The notes under the pieces were generated by a model. The model ran no database searches. It worked only from the letters and a program-made list of their open reading frames with translations, and was not told the origin of the DNA. From Fragilaria crotonensis (taxonomy: Eukaryota > Bacillariophyta > Fragilariophyceae > Fragilariales > Fragilariaceae): a DNA stretch of 64,000 nt. The DNA lies in NCBI GenBank assembly GCA_022925895.1, contig JAKSYS010000067.1:82412-146411 (forward strand), read 5' to 3'. Shown piece after piece: positions 44,270 to 51,955 of this stretch. How positions within the stretch are numbered: the first letter of the stretch is position 1; each line of letters starts with the position of its first letter. The translations under genes and the position numbers were made by a program.

Positions 44270-45714
44270 ATGCTTCGATACATCTCCGTCGCCGCCCTTC
44301 TGGCATCATCTGCTGCCTTTGTCCCTGTGTTTGATAATGGTGTGAAGCACTTTCAGGCCACGAAGTCACCCTTATTCAAGGTACCATCGCTTGCTTCGTC
44401 GGATCCATCCAGCTCCGTCACGCAGCTGCAAGCAATGTTGACAGAAACCGATCTTCCTGAGAAGTTATACTTCGAAAAGGAAGTTCCAAAGGTTCTTGGT
44501 GGACTCCAGATCGGTCTCCGCAAACTTGTGGTTGTTACGGGAGCTTCCTCTGGACTAGGTCTCAACGCTGCTGCGACCTTGGCCAAGACTGGACGCTACT
44601 TCGTTATCATGGCTTGCCGTGACACTGAGAAGGCCAAGAGAGGTACGTGTCAGCTGCAAAGTCGCCAATTTGGCCATCATTTGGAGACCTTACGAATGTC
44701 TAACTAACCATGATCCACCTTCTATGCTTCGTATAGTGGCAAAGGAAAAGAACATGCCTGATGGATCATACCTCCCGATGAAATTGGAGCTTGGATCTCT
44801 CCAATCAGTTCGCGATTTCGTTGCTAACCTCAAGGCTTTCAAATCAGCTCGCCCTCTGAACCATCTCATTTGCAACGCTGCTGTGTACAGACCCACTGAT
44901 CCAAACCCAGCCTTTACCGATGATGGTTTCGAGATGAGTATGGGAGTTAACCACTTCGGCCACTTTCTTCTCGTTAATCTATTGCTTGACGACATGAGCC
45001 GTGCTAAAAACGCCCGATGCTGCATCGTGGGATCCATCACAGGAAATACCAACACTGTCGGTGGCGGTCTTGTTTACCCTCAGGCCAACCTCGGAGACCT
45101 CAAAGGATTTGAGGAAGGGGCAAAGAAGCCGATCACGATGGCAGACGGAAAGCCATTCTTTGGAGCCAAGGCCTACAAGGACTCCAAGGTCTGCAATATG
45201 ATGACCGTTTCTGAGCTTCACCGTCGCTATCACGATAGCACTGGAATTATTTTCTCATCCATGTACCCAGGATGCATCGCTGAGACAAACTTGTTCCGAG
45301 AGAAGAGAACTTGGTTTAGAAAGGTACGTTGATTGTCGACGGTCTCGTGATTTTTCTGCACATAGTCATGGTTGCTTACAAGGAAATAATCGACAGGCTT
45401 TCCCATGGTTCATGAAGTATGTCACTGGTGGGTATGTGGGTGAGGAGGAAGCTGGCGAACGTCTTGCCCAAGTTATTGATGATCCTCAATGCAGCAAGTC
45501 GAATGTCTACTGGAGCTGGAACGGCGGTGCCCAGACTGTTGGTCGATGGGACTCTGACGGAAAGCCCAAGGGAGCTGGTGGCTCCGGCGGAAGTATTTTT
45601 GAAAATCAGCAATCCGATGCCGTTAGAGACCGAGAGACTGCCCAAAAGATGTGGGACTTGAGTGTCAAGGCAGTTGGTCTCAGCGAGAAGGAAATGTGCA
45701 AGGCCAAGAAGTAG
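44270..45714 (+). CDS. POR: Light-dependent protochlorophyllide oxidoreductase (POR)
   Basis: Three exons, 44270-44642, 44737-45323 and 45397-45714 (GTACGT donors; ATAG and ACAG acceptors), encode 425 residues. The N-terminus MLRYISVAALLASSAAFVPV is a signal peptide with an AAF-type cleavage site for a secondary plastid. The NADPH motif VVVTGASSGLG, NHLICNAAVY, MGVNHFGHFLLV and the catalytic YKDSK (Tyr/Lys) are present, followed by SSMYPGCIAETNLFRE. The enzyme reduces protochlorophyllide to chlorophyllide in the light using NADPH. The sequence looks complete and active. Confidence 0.95.
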
Positions 45715-46122
45715 AACTGGCTATTCAACGCCTTCACTCGAAAACGACGAGATCACGCCGAACAGCACGGAATTGTGTTCCTTTGTCACTTGACGTCAAG
45801 AGTCTTGTGATGCCAACAGGCATCATGGATCTATCTATACCTGTACATTCACTTTCGACGCCCTAAAACAATATTACTGCTTGATAGTCATTCCACTATA
45901 ACGAGTCGCAACCCTATACCATCAACCTACGTCATGCGTAGTCGAACACTTTCATTCGGCGATCCAGCATGGTATTTCAAATGGCGACGACTCCTTTATG
46001 CAATGTATAGCGCGACGACCACTGGCTCCCTCGAAGCAACCGCGCGAGGTGGGATCGGTAGAGAACAGATTGGATAGCATAATCCTACGTCAACCTCGCG
46101 ACGACTCTTTTTCCGGAGTGCT
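45715..46122. other. Convergent 3' spacer
   Basis: 408 nt between the stops of POR and the repeat protein. No gene or strong signal seen. Confidence 0.5.
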
Positions 46123-49100
46123 TCAGGAATTGACTTGTTTGAGCAACGACGACAGCATCTGCCCTCCGACGCTCGAGGCTGCGATAGAACACTCGTCATC
46201 TCGAGGTACAGAACTGGTCGAGTAAACACTGTCGTCGTCTATGAGCACAACAGCTGTAGTAGTTGAATCTTTAGAAGTCTCACCATTCTCGGATTTCCTT
46301 CGCTTTTCTGCACGGTTGACATTCCTGTCATCTTGTTGACCCTGTCGAACGCGGATTGGTGTTTTGTATGGCGACGTTGACGGTTGTTTCGCCCTGCTTT
46401 CGTCGTTGACTTGTTTCAGCAACGACGACAAGGCTAGATGACCAACGCTTGAAGCTGCAACAGAAGACGCTTCATCCCCAGCAATCAATCCTGGCCGACT
46501 GTTGACAGAGTCGTCTGAAAGTGTTCGAAGATTGGATGACTGGTTTCCTGACTTCTTTCTTGTGGGCTCCGTAAGCCGCTTATTGGGAACACGCCTCCCT
46601 CCGCGGTCAGGTAGCTGGCGTAGCGAGGCCGACACTTGCTTCGCAGTGCTTTCGTCGTCGGCATGCTTCAGTAATGACGGCAATGCCTGGTGGCCAGTGC
46701 TTGAGTCAGCAAGAGAAGATGCTTTATCCCCTGAAACAGCTCCCTTCCGGCTTATCGAAAGGTCTTTTTGTATTCTGCCAGCAAATGATGTCTCATTCAC
46801 AGCCTTCTTCCGCTTTGCCGAGAGCTTCTTATTGCCCTCCTCCGGAGCCGCTTGCCCCCTGCGATCTGATGTTTTACGTTGTGTGGTTGACTTTCGCTTC
46901 GTTGTGCTGTGGTCCTTGACTTGTTTTAGCAACGATGACAAGGCCTGGTGGCCAATGCTCGAGGCTGCAACAGACGACGCTTCGTCTCCTGGTATGCACC
47001 CCGTCGGCATATTATAAGAGTCGTCTAGGAGAATACCACCAGTGGATGCCTCAGTTCCTGACTTCTTTCGTTTTCTCACAGGCCGAGCATTCCCATCATC
47101 TGATACACTCCGCCCTCCACGGACCGGTAGACGCCGTCGTAGGGTTGGCATTTCGTTTGTATTCCTTTCGTTGTTCGCTTGCTTTAGCAAGGAAGACAAT
47201 GCCTGGTGACCGATGCTCGAGGCTGCAACAGACGACACTTCATCTTCGCGTGTAGGCCCCGTTGGAATGTCAAGTAGTTCGCCAACAGCTGAGGCCTCAT
47301 TCCCAGACATCTTCAGCTTTCTCGTGAGCTTCTTACTCCCCTCACCTTGCAGTCGACGCCCACTGCGGACTGTCAACTTGCGTTGTGTGGTTGACCTTCG
47401 CTTCGTTGTGCTCTGGTCATTGACTTGTTTCAGCAACGTCGACAAGGCCAGGTGACCAATGCTCGAGGCTGCAACAGACGATGCTTCGTCTCCTGGTATG
47501 CACCCTGTCGGCATGTTATAAGAGTCGCCTAAGGGTAAGCCAAAAGTTGATGCATCATTATCGGATTTCTTCCTCCTTCCGTCTGGCATCGTGCGCCTTT
47601 CATTCTGTATACGCCGTCCGCGAGTTGGAAGTTTGCGTATCGAGGCTGACATTCCTTTCGCGTCGAATTCGTGATTGACTTGTTTTAGCAAGGACGACAG
47701 AGCCAGGTGACCAACGCTCGAGGCTGCTATGGAAGGTTCCTGACTATCAAGCACGCTCTCCGGAGGAGTTGTCATCGCGTTGCGACCGAGACTAGATGAT
47801 CCATCGGATTCCTCGTCACTATGTGCTTGTGTCCGCTTCGGTTGAGGTTTCCTTCCCGCAATGTCGTGCGCCTTTATGGCTCTGTGTCGCCGCGTACTTC
47901 GTGACGTGTGGGCCCTTTCGCTCGCTTGTCGAAGCAGTGATGTTAAAGCTTGACGACCAGCACTGTATTCGGTCAAAGAAGCCTCATTGCGTTTGCTCTT
48001 CAGCGAGGGCAGGGACTCTGCCTCACTATCTATATCTTGGACCACTTGACCCCCCTTCGTGGCCTGTTGAAGCAGCGACATTAACGCCTTACGACCGACG
48101 CTCGATTGAGCAACAGACATGGTATCTTCTGGAAGACTAGTCCTGCGTTTCCGCCGACTATTTTTCGCAGATGGCCTTGCTTGGCTCAGTAGGACTTTGA
48201 GAGCGCCAAGTCCTGGGGCAGACTCGCCATTGTCATCAGAATCATTATTTTCCCCAACGTCATCCAGAGCATAGTGGATCTCTTCGTCCGACACATCGGA
48301 CATGTCGGAATCAAACTGCGGCTGCAAGTCGTCCTGAACCATAAGAAAGTTGTCATGTCGGCTCAACTTCTCTTGCAACCTTGTTTGAGCAATTGAAATG
48401 GGTTGGATAACATCTGCGTCATCTCTTGCCTGCGGTCGTGGCAGCAAGAACTTCTCGCCTCGTTGCAAGAGGTGCTGTATGGCAGATCTGATGTGGTACT
48501 GCATAGATTCAGAAACAGTTGGCGGGAGGCGGATGTTACAGAGGGCAGGCAAAGCAGCATCACATGCTGGTGAAACGAACTCGTGGTCCTCACTTGCAGG
48601 GACCACAACCACAGTTCCTCTTTCTTCTTGTAAGCCTAGATCATGCGTGGAATCTCCTGCTAGCTTATTCATTTGATCTTGCCAATAGTCCTTCCCTGCT
48701 AGAGCTTTCAAGGCAACTTGTACTCGTTTGGCGTGTTGGGAAGTGGACGATAATTCAATAGCCTGCAGCTTGGCGTGATAGTGTTTCAACGCATCCGTAG
48801 TTGTTCGTGTCAAGTCTCGCTCCTCTGATGATCCGACGTTTGTCACAATTTCCTCCATACTTTCCTCCAATGGTATGTCTAATTTGAACCATCCATCCAG
48901 CATTCCTGCCGCCAACGCATCGACACCCCGCGGGCCACTGTATTCCGACCATTCAAATTCGAGTCGGTTCAATACCTCCAAAACATCACCAGCCAAAACA
49001 TTCAACCATGAATAATGAGCGCCATGTACGTTGAAAGAGCTGGCGTTGTGGTATCCCAAGAAAACGTGTCGCCATCGCTGAATGGATGCATACTCGCGTC

Positions 49101-49551
49101 GATGGATTCGAATCCTCTGTCGAAATCGCCTCCGATATCCCAATTTTGGATTATCAGGATGAACAAGTCCCATTGGGAATAATTGCCAAGGGGGTGATGG
49201 TTGTACAACTGGAAGTGGTGATGATTGAAAAAAAGCGTAGAGACTGAAGATGCCAAAAGCGGCAAATGGAAGATCGGTCCAATTCTGATGAAGGAACGTC
49301 AGGCACGATGCCGACAAGAGTTGCGAAAAGCATTCCGGATCGCAACGTGGAGGTAAACCCATTGTTTGAACAAGTGCGATGTTTTCTCTCTCGTAGAGAT
49401 TTAGAAACAGCTGGAAGGATTCACCTAACCTTGTGAGGTTGCTTTCTGCAAGTTGTGATGAAAAATGGGCAGCTACATTGCATAGATCATTGATGATGAC
49501 TTGTTGCAGAGGACTACGATTTCGATTTCTGTCCGCCTGATATGTAAACAT
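46123..49551 (-). CDS. Large protein with tandem SxGxxALxSLLKQ repeats; N-terminus possibly SNAPC1-like
   Basis: A single exon of 1142 residues. Residues 1-300 are globular: 'FGIFSLYAFFQS', 'RRRFRQRIRIHRREYASIQRW' and 'VLEVLNRLEFEW' recall the SNAPC1/SNAP43 subunit of the snRNA-activating complex, an uncertain match by eye. An acidic stretch follows (410-445). From about 448 on, a short motif recurs: 484-496, 530-542, 611-624, 696-710, 778-791, 864-877, 950-962, 1034-1047 and 1126-1139, with degenerate copies at 448-457 and 587-594. The last seven copies are spaced 82-92 residues apart, separated by basic, Ser/Arg/Lys-rich linkers. The motif predicts a short amphipathic helix preceded by a Ser/Ala cap (SVAASSxGHxALSSLLKQV). 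A chromatin or transcription role is inferred only. Confidence 0.75.
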   Translation of the reverse strand: MFTYQADRNRNRSPLQQVIINDLCNVAAHFSSQLAESNLTRLGESFQLFLNLYERENIALVQTMGLPPRCDPECFSQLLSASCLTFLHQNWTDLPFAAFGIFSLYAFFQSSPLPVVQPSPPWQLFPMGLVHPDNPKLGYRRRFRQRIRIHRREYASIQRWRHVFLGYHNASSFNVHGAHYSWLNVLAGDVLEVLNRLEFEWSEYSGPRGVDALAAGMLDGWFKLDIPLEESMEEIVTNVGSSEERDLTRTTTDALKHYHAKLQAIELSSTSQHAKRVQVALKALAGKDYWQDQMNKLAGDSTHDLGLQEERGTVVVVPASEDHEFVSPACDAALPALCNIRLPPTVSESMQYHIRSAIQHLLQRGEKFLLPRPQARDDADVIQPISIAQTRLQEKLSRHDNFLMVQDDLQPQFDSDMSDVSDEEIHYALDDVGENNDSDDNGESAPGLGALKVLLSQARPSAKNSRRKRRTSLPEDTMSVAQSSVGRKALMSLLQQATKGGQVVQDIDSEAESLPSLKSKRNEASLTEYSAGRQALTSLLRQASERAHTSRSTRRHRAIKAHDIAGRKPQPKRTQAHSDEESDGSSSLGRNAMTTPPESVLDSQEPSIAASSVGHLALSSLLKQVNHEFDAKGMSASIRKLPTRGRRIQNERRTMPDGRRKKSDNDASTFGLPLGDSYNMPTGCIPGDEASSVAASSIGHLALSTLLKQVNDQSTTKRRSTTQRKLTVRSGRRLQGEGSKKLTRKLKMSGNEASAVGELLDIPTGPTREDEVSSVAASSIGHQALSSLLKQANNERNTNEMPTLRRRLPVRGGRSVSDDGNARPVRKRKKSGTEASTGGILLDDSYNMPTGCIPGDEASSVAASSIGHQALSSLLKQVKDHSTTKRKSTTQRKTSDRRGQAAPEEGNKKLSAKRKKAVNETSFAGRIQKDLSISRKGAVSGDKASSLADSSTGHQALPSLLKHADDESTAKQVSASLRQLPDRGGRRVPNKRLTEPTRKKSGNQSSNLRTLSDDSVNSRPGLIAGDEASSVAASSVGHLALSSLLKQVNDESRAKQPSTSPYKTPIRVRQGQQDDRNVNRAEKRRKSENGETSKDSTTTAVVLIDDDSVYSTSSVPRDDECSIAASSVGGQMLSSLLKQVNS
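46126..47739 (-). repeat. Tandem coding repeat of about 255 nt (six to seven units)
   Basis: DNA counterpart of the repeated part of the preceding gene (residues 605-1142). Neighbouring units share long nearly identical stretches, for example CAATGCTCGAGGCTGCAACAG recurring near 46957, 47216 and 47459. This points to recent unit duplication or unequal crossing-over. Confidence 0.8.
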
Positions 49552-49681
49552 GATGTGATGTTGTGCCTTTTAGTAGTGCATGCATCTTCTTAAAGTTGTC
49601 GCTCGGGAAATGGCTGTCATGGTTGCTTGCAAATGTCGAATACACTGCACGTCTCCCCACCTGTCTGCTTCTGAGCAAGTA

Positions 49682-50050
49682 CTACCGTATTTCTCGGTAT
49701 TTTGTACCCCCCAAATGTACACCGACGGGTGCAAAAATCCCACCACAAGTTCATCAAAAATGTCTGCCGGGTAAAGGGAATCCGTGAAAAAATGGACATC
49801 GGGCTGACAACTCAATAATGGAAAATGAAGATTTAAACTCGGCTTCTGATGATTAGAGTTATACATTCATAGGTGGCTTTCAACGTGTGGAATTCAAATG
49901 ACCTGACGTTTCAGTGAAATGCCAGGATTTTCCTACCAAAGGATCAAATATTGACATTCATTTTGGAGTCGAGTGGTTCAAAAATATACATAATTATGGG
50001 GTGGTGGGTACATGAATCCAAGGGGTACAAAATACCGAGAAATACGGTAG
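49682..50050. mobile_element. 369-bp MITE with 29-bp inverted repeats and TA target duplication
   Basis: The left end CTACCGTATTTCTCGGTATT(TTGTACCCC) is repeated exactly, inverted, at the right end. TA flanks it on both sides (49680-49681 and 50051-50052), as in Tc1/mariner-derived (Stowaway-like) MITEs. The element has no coding capacity. It lies in the divergent promoter between the repeat-protein gene (start 49551) and SF3B2 (start 50386). Confidence 0.85.
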
Positions 50051-50385
50051 TATTCAAACATGCTCAAACAGTCTTGGTCCTCGCCGTAAGCACAAACCTG
50101 TACCGCCTGTACAGTACCGAACTCCCTGGTTGTACTGTACTGGATGCTCAACTGAGCACTGCAGAATTCAGACCTTGCGGTCGTACGTCCTACGAGTACT
50201 GAGTACTGTATTTACGGTTACCACTGTAGGATGCACATGCGTGGAACAGTACTCTGAGTACAACTTTTCGAACGACATTATTCCGAACTCCGAATTCCAT
50301 CGGATTGCCCAACTTACTGGCAAGGTTGAGTCGACGGTACGAGTAGTAGTAGGTGAAAAGTTTGCACTTACCGAAACGAGACGCC

Positions 50386-51924
50386 ATGGGATTATCAACA
50401 GCGGAACGTAACCGTCGCAAGCGAGAGCGCAAAAAGAAGGAGAAGGAGGTTCGTCGCAATGAAGATGACGAGAAAATTTCCGAGAAGGAGGAAACTAAAG
50501 AGGATGCCGATGTGGAGATTGAGTACGTTGCCGAGCCGATTGCTGCCGACGAAGGTATGGACGCTGTCCTCCAAAAGTTTCAAGAGCGATCCTCTGTTGT
50601 GACATCGGTTGTGACAGACGATGAAGTGAAAGGAGTCGAACGCGGTGATGATAACGATGATGATGATGATGATGATGACGACGACGACGAGGATACAAAA
50701 AACTATTCGAAACGACAACTTCGTCAGACGCTGAGGCCCAGCGTCGCAGACCTCAAGCTCCGTGTAGGCCGTCCTGATTTGGTGGAAGCCCATGATATCA
50801 CTGCTCCTGATCCAGATTTTTTGATTTGTCTCAAGGGCCTTCCAGGGACTGTTCCGGTCCCTCGACATTGGGGTCGCAAACGCAAGTACCTGCAAGGCAA
50901 GCGAGGTTTCGAAAAACCACCCTTTCAGTTGCCAGACTTCATTATCAAAACAGGCATTGCGACACTCAGGGATACAATAGCCGAAGCAGATGCAAGTAAA
51001 TCGGCCAAGCAAGCGAATCGTGCTCGTGTAGCGCCGAAAATGGGTGCCATGGATGTGGACTACCGTACCCTTCACGAAGCATTCTTTCAACATCAGACGA
51101 AACCGACCGGCTTGACGCGGCAAGGGGATTTGTACTACGAAGGAAAGGAGCTAGAAATCAAAAATCGAATGCAGCCTGGCAAGCCGCTTTCCGACAAACT
51201 CCGGGAGGCATTGGGCATGACGGCGGACAACATGCCGCCACCATGGTTGGTCAATATGCAACGCTATGGACCACCGCCCAGTTATCCTTCCCTCAGAATT
51301 CCAGGCCTCACAGCGCCCTTGCCATCTGCGGACTGTCAGTATGGTTATCACGTGGGTGGTTGGGGCAAACCACCAGTTGACAACTACGGGCGTCCTCTCT
51401 ATGGAGGAAACCCCTTTGACCCGCCGGGAGCAAGCGCCGATGGTATTGTCCCGAAGGAGGGACTGGTAACGTCGGATGGAAAAACCCTGACCTCCCAGGA
51501 ATGGGGTGCACTTCCGATGGGCGAAATTAAAGCTGTCGACGACGACGATGAAGAAGAGGAGGAGGAGGAAATGGAAGAATCATCAGAAGAAGGTGAGGAA
51601 GAGGAAGTTTTCGAAGAAAATGAAGAAACACTGGGTGGTGGAGAAAGTGTTGTTCCTGTCATTTCAAAGGCGGGACCAACCGAGCTTCGAAAGGGCACGG
51701 AAACACCAATTGCTGAATCAACCGGACATAAACAACTGTACACAGTCCTGGAGGAGCGAAAAACCGTGGCCGGTGGACAAGTTTTTGGATCAGAAATCCA
51801 ATACGTGGTTCCTGGAGGCGCCGAGTCAGTCCTTGCAAAGGCCGCAGAAGAGCCGAGTAAAAAGGAAAAGAAACAGTCCGCAGCTGACGACGACGAGGAC
51901 CTGGACAATAATTTCAAGTTTTAG
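50386..51924 (+). CDS. SF3B2: Splicing factor 3B subunit 2
   Basis: A single exon of 512 residues from ATG 50386 (MGLSTAERNRRKRERKKKEK). Component of the U2 snRNP SF3b complex, which steadies the branch site. A charged N-terminus with a long Asp run encoded by GAT/GAC repeats (50650-50695) precedes the DUF382 region (RPSVADLKLRVGRPDLVEAHDITAPDP, described by its ends) with PVPRHWGRKRKYLQGKRGFE and PFQLPDFI. The PSP domain follows (GKPLSDKLREALGM, PPPWLVNMQRYGPPPSYPSL). The C-terminus is acidic. Shorter than the human protein because it lacks the long N-terminal extension. Confidence 0.95.
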   Translation: MGLSTAERNRRKRERKKKEKEVRRNEDDEKISEKEETKEDADVEIEYVAEPIAADEGMDAVLQKFQERSSVVTSVVTDDEVKGVERGDDNDDDDDDDDDDDEDTKNYSKRQLRQTLRPSVADLKLRVGRPDLVEAHDITAPDPDFLICLKGLPGTVPVPRHWGRKRKYLQGKRGFEKPPFQLPDFIIKTGIATLRDTIAEADASKSAKQANRARVAPKMGAMDVDYRTLHEAFFQHQTKPTGLTRQGDLYYEGKELEIKNRMQPGKPLSDKLREALGMTADNMPPPWLVNMQRYGPPPSYPSLRIPGLTAPLPSADCQYGYHVGGWGKPPVDNYGRPLYGGNPFDPPGASADGIVPKEGLVTSDGKTLTSQEWGALPMGEIKAVDDDDEEEEEEEMEESSEEGEEEEVFEENEETLGGGESVVPVISKAGPTELRKGTETPIAESTGHKQLYTVLEERKTVAGGQVFGSEIQYVVPGGAESVLAKAAEEPSKKEKKQSAADDDEDLDNNFKF

Positions 51925-51955
51925 TCTATAGGCGACCAAGGCTAGGGTATTCTAT

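Noticed and set aside
46123-49551. Firm assignment of the repeat protein as SNAPC1
   Set aside because: Only scattered N-terminal resemblance by eye; without a profile search the name would be unsafe.
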